The position numbers were made by a program, and so were the translations under genes. From CAVZLD01 sp963776055 (GTDB lineage Bacteria > Planctomycetota > Planctomycetia > Pirellulales > Pirellulaceae), in NCBI GenBank assembly GCA_963776055.1, contig CAVZLD010000014.1, positions 788,079 through 852,078 of the forward strand: DNA of 64,000 bases, in the 5' to 3' direction. Below are positions 45,503-54,287 of this stretch, piece by piece (the first letter of the stretch is position 1; each line of letters opens with the position of its first letter). A model generated the notes under the pieces. It saw only the letters and a program-made list of their open reading frames with translations, was not told the DNA's origin and searched no databases.

Positions 45503-46430
45503 GACGGAGGATCCTTCGGGGAGCGGTCTGTCGCTCGGATTTGGCTTGGGATCGCAGGACCCGGGCGGCTCTTGGGCGGACCCGGACTACTGGAGTTTTG
45601 CGGCAGAAGCGGGAGACCGTGTGGCGATTGCGGTCGACACACCCAACAGCAACGTGGACGCGTACGTCGAACTTCACAACGAGTCCGGCTATCTCACGTA
45701 CGACTACGACAGCGGGCCGGGCTACGACGCCTACATCAGCCATTACGAGATTCCCGCCGACGGCACCTATTACGTGCTCGTGGAAAACGAGTCGAGTGCA
45801 ACCGGCAGCTATCAGCTGCGAGTGGAACGGGCGCGCGGCATCGATCTCGAATCGGACAAGTCGTACAACAACGATTCGATCGGCGGAGCGGATCTCGTCA
45901 CGCTCGTGCAAACCGGCAACCAGCGCAGCGGTACCGTCGCCGGCACGATCATGATGCCGGAGTCGACAAACGAAGACGAAGATCGGTTTCAGCTGGGCCT
46001 GTTGAATGTGGGCAACGAGATCGATCTGGCCGTGACGCTGCCTTCGAGCAGCTCCCTGGTACCGGTGTTACGAGTGCTCGATGCGTCGGAGACCCCGTTG
46101 GCGGATGCCGACAGCGATCCGACGAATGGATTCCAGGCAACCATCACGGCAGACGGAGAATACTATGCGGAGGTAAGCAACGAGTACTGGGTCTACAACG
46201 GGCACCGCTACGAGCTGCTGGAGAGCCAGACCTGGGACAATGCCGAAGCGGCGGCGGTGGCGCGGGGCGGTCATCTGGTGACGATCGACGACCAGGCCGA
46301 ACAGGATTGGATCCAGCAGACCTTGGGGGGGGTGAATCGCTGGATCGGACTGCACGATGCTGAGCACCACCGATACGTTTGTGTGGGTCGACGGCACGCC
46401 GGTCAGTTATACAAACTGGGCCAGTGGTGA
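44382..46430 (+). CDS. Giant protein fragment 4: rest of copy 2, start of copy 3
   Basis: 682 codons. Starts at the extra-base site gatgctgagc (44381-44390) and continues STTDTFVWVDGTPVSYTNWA. It then covers lectin module B, the Ig-like domain, the PPC-like domain of copy 3 and lectin module A up to GGVNRWIGLHDAE. The same extra base in copy 3 (46357-46365) throws it off frame, ending at 46430. Confidence 0.7.
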   Translation: MLSTTDTFVWVDGTPVSYTNWASGEPNTPSYDGAYIHSSNGFWYDYYKPNSLYAIAEWPDLAGRSFAGAGPLAQYLLNITVTDPIPPEVVAVSRLPDGAATDELIATFQVTMSEALDPQTVNTPIYDYLVDNGHTYVLSHDAMTWSAARAYAQSLGGDLVTIDDAAEDAVLYAAFGSVTYWTGLNDITTEGTWEWADGSSSAYRNWGSSYNDVNYDAVYVNSSNGLWYTGNPAWAYHALFEIPTATGDSDADGIPNEVDSHPSDPLNGWDLREAGGDGTFDTADDDVYDLRVSPTYTSGANISLRVYDGPLQDGTYRLTIRSSLTDVVGNPLDGNGDGTGGDDYVQTFTVDLPDGYVYEGRQNDTVEDATPLPLTEDPSGSGLSLGFGLGSQDPGGSWADPDYWSFAAEAGDRVAIAVDTPNSNVDAYVELHNESGYLTYDYDSGPGYDAYISHYEIPADGTYYVLVENESSATGSYQLRVERARGIDLESDKSYNNDSIGGADLVTLVQTGNQRSGTVAGTIMMPESTNEDEDRFQLGLLNVGNEIDLAVTLPSSSSLVPVLRVLDASETPLADADSDPTNGFQATITADGEYYAEVSNEYWVYNGHRYELLESQTWDNAEAAAVARGGHLVTIDDQAEQDWIQQTLGGVNRWIGLHDAEHHRYVCVGRRHAGQLYKLGQW

Positions 46431-47477
46431 ACCGAACACACCGAGTTATGACGGGGCGTACATCCACTCGAGCAATGGCTTCTGGTACGACTATTACAAG
46501 CCCAACAGCCTCTACGCGATTGCGGAGTGGCCCGACTTGGCAGGGCGGAGCTTTGCCGGTGCCGGTCCCTTGGCGCAGTACCTGCTGAACATCACGGTAA
46601 CGGATCCGATTCCGCCGGAGGTTGTTGCGGTGAGTCGGCTTCCAGACGGGGCGGCGACGGACGAGCTGATCGCGACCTTCCAGGTGACGATGAGCGAGGC
46701 GCTCGATCCGCAGACGGTCAACACACCGATCTACGACTATCTCGTCGACAATGGACATACATATGTGCTGAGTCACGATGCCATGACCTGGAGTGCCGCA
46801 CGGGCGTACGCCCAATCGCTCGGCGGAGATCTCGTCACGATCGATGACGCTGCCGAAGATGCCGTGTTATACGCTGCCTTCGGCAGCGTTACCTACTGGA
46901 CCGGACTGAATGACATCACCACCGAAGGGACTTGGGAGTGGGCCGATGGCAGTTCCTCCGCCTACCGGAACTGGGGATCCTCCTACAACGACGTCAACTA
47001 TGACGCCGTGTATGTGAACAGTAGCAATGGGCTGTGGTATACAGGCAATCCAGCGTGGGCGTATCACGCGCTGTTCGAGATTCCCACGGCGACGGGGGAT
47101 AGCGACGCGGACGGGATTCCGAACGAGGTGGATTCACATCCGTCCGATCCGCTGAACGGCTGGGATCTGCGGGAAGCGGGCGGCGACGGCACGTTTGATA
47201 CGGCGGATGACGACGTGTACGACCTGCGCGTGTCCCCGACGTACACGTCGGGAGCGAACATCAGCCTGCGGGTCTACGACGGCCCACTGCAGGACGGCAC
47301 GTATCGGTTGACAATCCGCTCCAGCCTGACCGACGTCGTCGGCAATCCGCTGGATGGCAACGGCGATGGCACAGGTGGCGACGACTATGTGCAGACGTTT
47401 ACCGTCGATCTGCCCGACGGATACGTGTACGAAGGCCGCCAGAATGATACGGTGGAAGATGCGACACCGCTGCCGCT
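45503..47477 (+). repeat. Tandem repeat copy 3 (1975 bp)
   Basis: Eight-G run (46325-46332) keeps frame, but the same extra base gctgag as in copy 2 is present at ~46360, net +1, hence 1975 bp. Confidence 0.88.
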
Positions 47478-48138
47478 GACGGAGGATCCTTCGGGGAGCG
47501 GTCTGTCGCTCGGATTTGGCTTGGGATCGCAGGACCCGGCGCGGCTCTTGGGCGGACCCGGACTACTGGAGTTTTGCGGCAGAAGCGGGAGACCGTGTGG
47601 CGATTGCGGTCGACACACCCAACAGCAACGTGGACGCGTACGTCGAACTTCGCAACGAGTCCGGCTATCTCACGTACGACTACAACAGCGGGCCGGGCTA
47701 CGACGCCTACATCAGCCATTACGAGATTCCCGCCGACGGCACCTATTACGTGCTCGTGGAAAACGAGTCGAGTGCAACCGGCAGCTATCAGCTGCGAGTG
47801 GAACGGGCGCGCGGCATCGATCTCGAATCGGACAAGTCGTACAACAACGATTCGATCGGCGGAGCGGATCTCGTCACGCTCGTGCAAACCGGCAACCAGC
47901 GCAGCGGTACCGTCGCCGGCACGATCATGGCGGGCGAGAGCGGCAATGTGGACGAAGACTACTTCGCCCTGGGGACGGTCGACGCTGGCGAGACGATCTT
48001 CTCAAGGACCTCTTTGCCCGACAGCAGCACACTCACCCCCATCATCGAAATCCGCAATGCCGGAAATCAAATCGTCTCCATCAATCCCAACCCTACGGAT
48101 GCCTCGATCGCCCGTTACGACGTGGTCACCACGGGTGA
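46357..48138 (+). CDS. Giant protein fragment 5: rest of copy 3
   Basis: Correctly framed from STTDTFVWVDG (46360) to about 47535 (GLGSQDP): end of lectin module A, module B and the Ig-like domain of copy 3. At 47531-47545 copy 4 reads cccggcgcgg where copies 2 and 3 have cccgggcgg, one base longer. After that the frame is nonsense (Arg-rich) to 48138. Confidence 0.6.
   Translation: MLSTTDTFVWVDGTPVSYTNWASGEPNTPSYDGAYIHSSNGFWYDYYKPNSLYAIAEWPDLAGRSFAGAGPLAQYLLNITVTDPIPPEVVAVSRLPDGAATDELIATFQVTMSEALDPQTVNTPIYDYLVDNGHTYVLSHDAMTWSAARAYAQSLGGDLVTIDDAAEDAVLYAAFGSVTYWTGLNDITTEGTWEWADGSSSAYRNWGSSYNDVNYDAVYVNSSNGLWYTGNPAWAYHALFEIPTATGDSDADGIPNEVDSHPSDPLNGWDLREAGGDGTFDTADDDVYDLRVSPTYTSGANISLRVYDGPLQDGTYRLTIRSSLTDVVGNPLDGNGDGTGGDDYVQTFTVDLPDGYVYEGRQNDTVEDATPLPLTEDPSGSGLSLGFGLGSQDPARLLGGPGLLEFCGRSGRPCGDCGRHTQQQRGRVRRTSQRVRLSHVRLQQRAGLRRLHQPLRDSRRRHLLRARGKRVECNRQLSAASGTGARHRSRIGQVVQQRFDRRSGSRHARANRQPAQRYRRRHDHGGRERQCGRRLLRPGDGRRWRDDLLKDLFARQQHTHPHHRNPQCRKSNRLHQSQPYGCLDRPLRRGHHG
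47478..47929 (+). repeat. Tandem repeat copy 4, partial
   Basis: Only the PPC-like domain through GTIM is repeated; it then diverges into different sequence (AGESGNVDEDYF). One extra base at 47531-47545. Confidence 0.8.
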
Positions 48139-49252
48139 GTATTACATCGTGATTGTTGCCCAAGGTGGTGAAGGTGTGCATGGGCAGTATCTGCTCGACG
48201 CGACCATCGGCCCAACCAGTGAACTGCAGTTCGCGGACTTGAGTGTCATCGATATCGTGCTCCCGAGTCCATCGGCGGTGACGAGCGGCGATACGATTCA
48301 TCTGGAGTGGACCGTCGGCAACTACGGGACAGCCACAACGGACACGGACACGTGGTTCGACCGCATCGTCCTGTCCGCCAACGACACGTACGGTGATGCC
48401 GACGACCGTTATCTGGGTTCGGTCGAGCACTCGGGGACGCTGGCGGTCGGCGTCACGGATGTCGGTCAGGCCGACATCACGCTGCCGCTGGATATTTCCG
48501 GACTGTTCTCTGTCTTCATCGAAACGGATGAAGACAGCCAGGTGTTTGAATTCACTCTCACGGACAATAACGTCAGCCGGAGTAGTGGCCAGCTGGACAT
48601 TGCGCGAGCGCTGCTGCCCGATTTGCTGGTAGAAGATCTCGCTACTTCGGGTCCCAGTTCCCCCGTGCTGGCGACCTGGAATACCGCCAACCGCGGCACT
48701 CTCGAGGCGGCTGGTGGATTCACAGAACGCATCTTCGTGCGCAACGAGACAAAAGTTACCGTTGTGCTCGACAGTGAACTGGTCGTTTCGGACGCCGTCG
48801 GCCCCGATTCCACGATTTCGCGATCGGAGTCGTTTGACGTGACGACACCCGGGCGCCACTCCATCACGATCACGACAGACAGCAGCGATGATTTCTACGA
48901 ATTCAATCCATCCGGTCACCTAGCCGCCGAACAAAATAACTCCACACAATCCTTCTTCGATGTGACTCTCGATCTGACAGTGCAGAACTTGATGACAACG
49001 CCTGCGGAACCCGAGTCAAGCGATAGCGTTTCTATTCAATGGGAGACAACGAACGAAGGTAACATCCCGACTTCAGGGTCGTTCTGGGAACGAATTGTTG
49101 TTGTAAACACGACGACCTCGGAAACTCTGTTGTCGACTAACTTGTACTACAACGAAGTCGATGCAGGCAATGGTCCAATTGCAGCCGCTGATTCTCGCTC
49201 TCGCCAATACGAGTTCACATTGCCCGACGGGCCCTCTGCGCAGGGGATCTGA
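47516..49252 (+). CDS. Giant protein fragment 6: partial copy 4 and CARDB domains
   Basis: 578 codons. From ~47545 the PPC-like part of copy 4 is in frame (DPDYWSFAAEAGDRVAIAVD). After GTIMAGESGNVDEDYFALGT it leaves the repeat and enters CARDB-like domains: SGDTIHLEWTVGNYGTATTD, DTWFDRIVLSAN and later ESSDSVSIQWETTNEGNIPT. It stops at 49252 (SAQGI); adding one G to the ggggatctg run would continue DLIVTVTTDWLNNLFEYS in the next frame. Confidence 0.7.
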   Translation: MAWDRRTRRGSWADPDYWSFAAEAGDRVAIAVDTPNSNVDAYVELRNESGYLTYDYNSGPGYDAYISHYEIPADGTYYVLVENESSATGSYQLRVERARGIDLESDKSYNNDSIGGADLVTLVQTGNQRSGTVAGTIMAGESGNVDEDYFALGTVDAGETIFSRTSLPDSSTLTPIIEIRNAGNQIVSINPNPTDASIARYDVVTTGEYYIVIVAQGGEGVHGQYLLDATIGPTSELQFADLSVIDIVLPSPSAVTSGDTIHLEWTVGNYGTATTDTDTWFDRIVLSANDTYGDADDRYLGSVEHSGTLAVGVTDVGQADITLPLDISGLFSVFIETDEDSQVFEFTLTDNNVSRSSGQLDIARALLPDLLVEDLATSGPSSPVLATWNTANRGTLEAAGGFTERIFVRNETKVTVVLDSELVVSDAVGPDSTISRSESFDVTTPGRHSITITTDSSDDFYEFNPSGHLAAEQNNSTQSFFDVTLDLTVQNLMTTPAEPESSDSVSIQWETTNEGNIPTSGSFWERIVVVNTTTSETLLSTNLYYNEVDAGNGPIAAADSRSRQYEFTLPDGPSAQGI

Positions 49253-49260
49253 TCGTTACG

Positions 49261-50211
49261 GTGACCACAGACTGGCTCAACAATCTCTTCGAATACAGTT
49301 CGGCGGGCACGGCGGAGGTCAACAATGAAGCCAATCTGGCCGTCACGTCTACCCTTGCGAGTTACCCGGATTTATTGGTCAGCGATGCGTCATCTTCGGC
49401 AAATTCCGCAGCAGTGCAGCAGACAATCTCTGTCACTTACACAGTGGAGAATCAAGGTACGGCAGAGGCGGACGCAGATTGGACTGATCGCATCTACCTC
49501 TCATCTGACCAGAACTGGGATGGCTCAGACCTGCTGATTGCCAGCGAGTTTATCAGCACACAGACACCATTGGCAACGTCAGGCAGTTATGACATCACGC
49601 GCGATGTGACGATTCCCCGAAATGCGCCCCTTGGTGGACAGTACTTGTTATTCGTTACCGATGCATCCACTCAGCAGACCGAATTGGACGACGACAACAA
49701 TGTGCGGGCCGTGCCCCTAAGCGTTGGGGCACCCAATCTGCTGTTTGAGGGAACGCCAACATCGCCAACGACAGCCACGACAGGTGAGTCGATTCCCGTC
49801 TCCTGGACCGTCTTAAACAACGGTACCTACGCGGCCCACCAGGACTGGGTAGATCGAGTCTATTTGTCGAGCGATGTCACACTGGATGGAACGGACTTCC
49901 TGTTACGCAGCGAATCGGCAGCTGCGAAAACTCCGTTGGAGCCGGGCCACACGTACTCGTTTGGCCCAACTGTCACCATCCCGAGCATTGCGGTTTCGAG
50001 CAGTCAGTATCTGCTGTTCATCATTGATGCGCAGGATGTACAGCAGGAGACGACGGAGTCGGATAACTTGGTGGCAGTTCCCATCGACATCGGTAGCCCC
50101 GATTTGATCGTGTCATCGGCCGCCGCTCCGGATCAGGCATCGCCCAATGAGTCAATCCCGATCGCCTGGACGGTACAAAACCAAGATGGCACCTATACAG
50201 CAAGACGCTGA
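49261..50211 (+). CDS. Giant protein fragment 7: CARDB repeats
   Basis: 316 codons with three CARDB-like repeats, each opening PDLLVSDASSS or PNLLFEGTPTS, followed by ISVTYTVENQGTAEADADWT and DRIYLSSDQNWDGSDLL, and ending QQTELDDDNNVRAVPL. CARDB domains are Ig-like adhesion modules. The frame derails at ~50200 (DGTYTA); the next frame resumes QQDADWSDGVYLSDD. Confidence 0.7.
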   Translation: MTTDWLNNLFEYSSAGTAEVNNEANLAVTSTLASYPDLLVSDASSSANSAAVQQTISVTYTVENQGTAEADADWTDRIYLSSDQNWDGSDLLIASEFISTQTPLATSGSYDITRDVTIPRNAPLGGQYLLFVTDASTQQTELDDDNNVRAVPLSVGAPNLLFEGTPTSPTTATTGESIPVSWTVLNNGTYAAHQDWVDRVYLSSDVTLDGTDFLLRSESAAAKTPLEPGHTYSFGPTVTIPSIAVSSSQYLLFIIDAQDVQQETTESDNLVAVPIDIGSPDLIVSSAAAPDQASPNESIPIAWTVQNQDGTYTARR

Positions 50212-50815
50212 TTGGTCGGATGGAGTGTACCTGTCAGATGACAATCAGTTGGACGCGGGTGACCGACTGTTGCTATCAGAGAACGCCGCCGGGCAAACGC
50301 CGCTGCTACCGCTGGGCAGCTACGCATTCGATCGGACGGTGACCCTGCCAGTGGACGCGACCACCGGAAGCAAGTTCCTGCTGTTTGTGGTGGATCACAC
50401 CGGTCAGCAGCCGGAATCGAATGAGTCAAACAACGTCTGGAGCGAGGCGATCAGCCTCGAGGCGCCCGACCTGCAAGTGACCGACATCGTCGCCCCGGAA
50501 TCGGCACGGGCCGGTGAGCAAGTGACAATCAACTGGACGGTCATCAATACAGGTGACGAAGCGGTAACCGGTTGGACCGACAATCTATTTCTCCGGTCCG
50601 GCGATCCTGGTGTCGAAAGCGACCAGTACCTAGGGAGTTCATACTATGCACGGTACTCTGCAGCCAAACGTGCCACTGGCGCGTTCGGCTGCCTTCACGC
50701 TTCCGGTCTTTGCGACTGGAGACTCCCGGATTGTCGTATTGACCGACGCCGGGCTGGAACACTTGGAAGGAAATGCGACCGGTACGGGAGAATCGAACAA
50801 CACCGCGGTGGATGA
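50147..50815 (+). CDS. Giant protein fragment 8: CARDB repeats
   Basis: In frame from ~50200 to ~50645: DADWSDGVYLSDDNQLDAGD, then a further CARDB repeat (PDLQVTDIVAPESARAGEQV, TINWTVINTGDEAVTGWTDN). Lost at gcacggtact (~50648), one base longer than needed for YYAGTLQPNVPL. Confidence 0.5.
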   Translation: MSQSRSPGRYKTKMAPIQQDADWSDGVYLSDDNQLDAGDRLLLSENAAGQTPLLPLGSYAFDRTVTLPVDATTGSKFLLFVVDHTGQQPESNESNNVWSEAISLEAPDLQVTDIVAPESARAGEQVTINWTVINTGDEAVTGWTDNLFLRSGDPGVESDQYLGSSYYARYSAAKRATGAFGCLHASGLCDWRLPDCRIDRRRAGTLGRKCDRYGRIEQHRGG

Positions 50816-51566
50816 TCGTGTCATTTCGTTACTGGACACGTTGACCCTTTCAATTAGCCCGACTCAATTCCTCGAGGATGCCTCCGTTGCGGGCGCCACC
50901 GCTGCGACGGGGACGCTCACGCGAAGTGGTGATGCGACGGCCTCGCTTCCTGTCACGCTGATCAGCAGCGAGTTGGGCCGGTTGGTCTTGCCAGACTCGC
51001 TTTCGATCCCGGCCGGTAAATCGTCCCTCGTATTCCCCATCTATGCCGTCGACAATGAACGCGCTGACGGCGATCATGTTGTCACAGTGCAAGCAGCGAC
51101 GACCGGCTTTGAAAGTAGCGAAGTAGATTTGCTGCTCATCGATGACGACGTTCCTACCCTGACACTAACGATCCATGCCGATTCGGTCAGAGAGGACGAC
51201 TCGAATCCAGCGACAACCGCCACGGTCACGCGAAACAGTGACAACTCGGCCCCGCTCGACGTGGGTTTGCTCAGCGCTAACCCCGACCGCTTAACCGCGC
51301 TCCCTACGGTGACAATTCCGGCGGACGAGGATTTTCTCACCTTTAACGTCGATGTGGTGAACAACAATCTGCTCGACGGATCGGGGCCCGTTACTCTTTA
51401 TGTTTCTGCGAACGACTTTATCGGTGGCAGCGACCAGGTGGAGGTAATTGACGACGATATCCCACAACTCACGTTGATATTCAGCAGTTCGACCGTTTCG
51501 GAGGGCGACTCCGTCGCCGGCGGCCATTGGTACGGTCACTCGCAGTATCGTCAGCGACAACCCTAG
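50646..51566 (+). CDS. Giant protein fragment 9: Calx-beta-like repeats
   Basis: 306 codons. The end of a CARDB domain is followed by Calx-beta-like repeats with the pattern LTLSISPTQFLEDASVAGAT, then GTLTRSGDATASLPVTLIS, IPAGKSSLVFPIYAVDNERA and VDLLLIDDD. The repeats are about 100 residues and probably bind Ca2+ through their acidic ends. Derails at ggcggcc (~51520), where one G appears extra. Confidence 0.65.
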   Translation: MHGTLQPNVPLARSAAFTLPVFATGDSRIVVLTDAGLEHLEGNATGTGESNNTAVDDRVISLLDTLTLSISPTQFLEDASVAGATAATGTLTRSGDATASLPVTLISSELGRLVLPDSLSIPAGKSSLVFPIYAVDNERADGDHVVTVQAATTGFESSEVDLLLIDDDVPTLTLTIHADSVREDDSNPATTATVTRNSDNSAPLDVGLLSANPDRLTALPTVTIPADEDFLTFNVDVVNNNLLDGSGPVTLYVSANDFIGGSDQVEVIDDDIPQLTLIFSSSTVSEGDSVAGGHWYGHSQYRQRQP

Positions 51567-51567
51567 A

Positions 51568-52065
51568 TTGGTAACGTTGGTTCCTAGTCTTGATGGCCAG
51601 TTGCAGCTGCCGACGTCGGTTACGATTCCCGCCAACGAGGCTTCGTTCAATTTCGCAGTCGACGCATCCGATGACGTGCTTGTAGATGGGGATATCGCCG
51701 TGGCGGTAACCGCCTACGTGACCTCTGCAACAGGAATTGTCTTGGGCGATGGATCGACGACAGCCATTCTTGAAGCTCTCGATAACGATGGACCAGCGTT
51801 GACGTTAAGCTTCTCGAATTCGCTCATCGCCGAAGGCGGCACATCTACGGCAACGATCACGCGCAACACGCCAACCGGCACCACCTTGCTCGTGAACCTC
51901 AGCAGCAATCCGGCCGATCAAGCGACCGTGCCGTCGACGGTTCTCTTGGATGTCGACGAAGCATCGGCGACGTTCGCCGTCACGGGTGTTCTCGACGGTG
52001 CGCCCGACGGGCTTCAATTTGTATCCATTACGGCGAGCGCTGACGGACAGACAGCACCGCGGTGA
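51568..52065 (+). CDS. Giant protein fragment 10: Calx-beta-like repeat
   Basis: 165 codons continuing the Calx-beta-like series (TLVPSLDGQLQLPTSVTIPA, LTLSFSNSLIAEGGTSTATI). Lost near 52055 (GQTAPR); the following frame resumes VSTVTVSDIDLPDLRPT and a CARDB repeat (52062-52430). Confidence 0.55.
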   Translation: MVTLVPSLDGQLQLPTSVTIPANEASFNFAVDASDDVLVDGDIAVAVTAYVTSATGIVLGDGSTTAILEALDNDGPALTLSFSNSLIAEGGTSTATITRNTPTGTTLLVNLSSNPADQATVPSTVLLDVDEASATFAVTGVLDGAPDGLQFVSITASADGQTAPR

Positions 52066-52440
52066 GTACGGTGACCGTCAGCGACATCGATCTGCCGGAC
52101 CTGCGTCCGACGTTGATCACGACCGACCGCTTGTCGGGGCTGACCGGGGCGACGTTCAATGTCGAATGGACCGTCGCGAACGAAGGCTTGATCGCTGTCA
52201 ACGGCACGTGGACAGACCGCGTTTATCTGTCCACCGACCAGGCCGTAAGCAGCAATGACGTCGTTTTGGCTTCCGTCCCCTACAGCCAGCCCGTGCCGGT
52301 CGGTAGCAGCTACACCCAAACGCGGCAATTTCAACTGCCATCCTCGCTAGGTAACTACTTCGTGATCGTCGCTACCGACGCCACTGGTACCGTTCAGGAG
52401 GGCGTCGAGTTGAATAACACTCGCGAGTGTTCAGCCCATC
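52062..52440 (+). CDS. Giant protein fragment 11: CARDB repeat
   Basis: In-frame CARDB-like domain (DLPDLRPTLITTDRLSGLTG, TFNVEWTVANEGLIAVNGTW, TDRVYLSTDQAVSSNDVV, QEGVELNNTRE). The correct reading then moves to the frame at 52444. The rest of this frame, to 52973, is Arg/Ser-rich nonsense. Confidence 0.5.
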
Positions 52441-52443
52441 GAA

Positions 52444-53646
52444 GTGCAGCCGGCCTACCGAGTGACTGCTGCCACGGATGTCGCAGTTGCTCCCAACGGA
52501 ACACCTGTACCAATTATGGGCAACGCGGTCGACGCGGTCACCGGCGAACCAGTCGCTGGCGTGCCCGTCAGCGTCCGAATACTGGTCGATGGAACCCGTC
52601 GCGAACTGTTTGCGACGACCGACGCAATCGGAAGTTTTCAAATCACCTTCCAACCATTACCGTTCGAAGCTGGTCAATACTCGCTTGCCGCCGATCATCC
52701 TGCCGTCGTCACGGACACCGTGCAGGATACGTTCCAGCTCGTTGGCATGCGGGCAATGCCCGACGAATTGACGGTGCGGTTAGTGCCGGAAACCCCGGCC
52801 ACTGGTCAGATCGATTTACGGAACTTGAGTGGCCTTCCGTTGTCTGGCATCACCGTGAATGTCGTCGACGCGCCGGCCAACGTGACGGTTCAGACCACCC
52901 TGTCCAGCACGTTGGCCGGACACGGCACCGCCGTTCTCAGCTACGAAGTGACGGCGGCGGACGCTTCAATTAGAAGGGCTCAGGCACGCATTTTGATCGA
53001 CAGTATCGAGGGCGAAACGCTTGAGGTGCCACTGGATATTTCGGTCATACCGCTGACGGCAAATCTCGTCGCCAATCCGGGATTTATCAATCGGGGCATG
53101 CTTCGCGGTGTGCAGACCATTGTTTCTTTTGATGTGACAAATACTGGCGGAGCGCCATCGGAAATCTTGAACGTCAATCTACCGGATGCACCCTGGATGT
53201 CGCTTTTGTCTGCGGCGACCATCGGGCCGATTGCTCCCGGTCAGAAGGTAACGATCACTTTGGCGTTGCGTCCTGCCGCGGATCTTCCGCTCGGTTTGTA
53301 CGAGGGCAACCTTTCTCTCGACGGCCCAAATAGCAGCTTAAGCCAGGCATTCTCACTGCGGGCAATTTCCGAGGCCGTGGGTGACGTTCGGATCAGTGTG
53401 CAAGATGAGTACACATACTACGTTGACGGTGCTCCTCTCGTAGCAGGAGCAATTGTCACTCTGCGGGATCCATTCGATAACTCGATCGTTGTTACTGAGG
53501 CGACAACCGATGCCTCCGGACGTGTGACCTTGTTCGCAGTTGCGGAAGGCAATTACTTGCTTGAGGTTCAGGCGGAGAAACATGGAACTTATCGCGAACT
53601 GTTGAAGTATTGCCCGGCATCATTAACGAAACAGAGGTGTTCCTAG
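52444..53646 (+). CDS. Giant protein fragment 12: regulatory-like and Ig-like domains
   Basis: 400 codons. A carboxypeptidase-regulatory-like domain (GNAVDAVTGEPVAGVPVSVR, ATTDAIGSFQITF) is followed by Ig-like domains (TANLVANPGFINRGMLRGVQ, VTNTGGAPSEILNVNL) and another regulatory-like segment (ASGRVTLFAVAEGNYLLEV). Derails at LLKYCPAS; one extra base would give LLKVLPGIINETEVFLERQ. Confidence 0.65.
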   Translation: MQPAYRVTAATDVAVAPNGTPVPIMGNAVDAVTGEPVAGVPVSVRILVDGTRRELFATTDAIGSFQITFQPLPFEAGQYSLAADHPAVVTDTVQDTFQLVGMRAMPDELTVRLVPETPATGQIDLRNLSGLPLSGITVNVVDAPANVTVQTTLSSTLAGHGTAVLSYEVTAADASIRRAQARILIDSIEGETLEVPLDISVIPLTANLVANPGFINRGMLRGVQTIVSFDVTNTGGAPSEILNVNLPDAPWMSLLSAATIGPIAPGQKVTITLALRPAADLPLGLYEGNLSLDGPNSSLSQAFSLRAISEAVGDVRISVQDEYTYYVDGAPLVAGAIVTLRDPFDNSIVVTEATTDASGRVTLFAVAEGNYLLEVQAEKHGTYRELLKYCPASLTKQRCS

Positions 53647-54287
53647 AGCGGCAAACTGTCAGCTACAACTGGAATATTACAGCTGCGGAGATCGAAGACA
53701 AATACCAAGTCACATTAGAGTCGACATTTGAGACCAACGTTCAAGTCCCCGTCGTAACGATGGAATTGCCGACCAGGATGCCCGAAATTCCAGAGGGTGG
53801 GATTGCTCATTTCGATGTTTTGATTACGAACCATGGACTGATTGCAGCCGAAGATGTGCATTTTGTGTTTCCTTCAGACGGTTACTATGAGTTTACGCCC
53901 TTGACCAATGAGCTTGGAACATTGCCGGCGCATATCTTCAATTATCGTTCCATTCACTGTTCGAATCCGGATGCCCGAAGAAGCCTCTTCCCAACAGACA
54001 TTAGGCACAAATGCGCCGCTCAGGTTGCCGCTATGTCAGAATGCAATCATTGGTTTGATTCACTCACATCGATGCGCAAATCGGAATATCCAAACCTTTG
54101 TTGGTGGCGTCATACTAACCGGTTTGGTGTCGGCAGCGTGCTTAGCAGAAGTACCACTCGCGTTAGCAGCGACCGCCTTAAGTGGTGGCGGCGGAAGTGG
54201 CGGCGGAGGGGGCGGCGGAGGGGGAGCTGGCACGACCTATTATTCAGGTGGCGGCGGAGGGGGAGGATGCTCGCCTTACGTTGCTGA
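53610..54287 (+). CDS. Giant protein fragment 13: Ig-like segment
   Basis: In frame from ~53615 to ~53935: IINETEVFLERQTVSYNWNI, VTMELPTRMPEIPEGGIAHF, DVLITNHGLIAAEDVHFVFP. Then it loses frame (HIFNYRSIHC) where the neighbouring frame continues ISSIIVPFTVRIRMPEEAS. Confidence 0.5.
   Translation: MPGIINETEVFLERQTVSYNWNITAAEIEDKYQVTLESTFETNVQVPVVTMELPTRMPEIPEGGIAHFDVLITNHGLIAAEDVHFVFPSDGYYEFTPLTNELGTLPAHIFNYRSIHCSNPDARRSLFPTDIRHKCAAQVAAMSECNHWFDSLTSMRKSEYPNLCWWRHTNRFGVGSVLSRSTTRVSSDRLKWWRRKWRRRGRRRGSWHDLLFRWRRRGRMLALRC

Noticed and set aside
41554..47929. Long direct repeats as CRISPR or transposon array
   Set aside because: The units are ~2 kb, coding throughout with a codon-multiple period, and encode recognisable extracellular domains; no short repeat-spacer structure.
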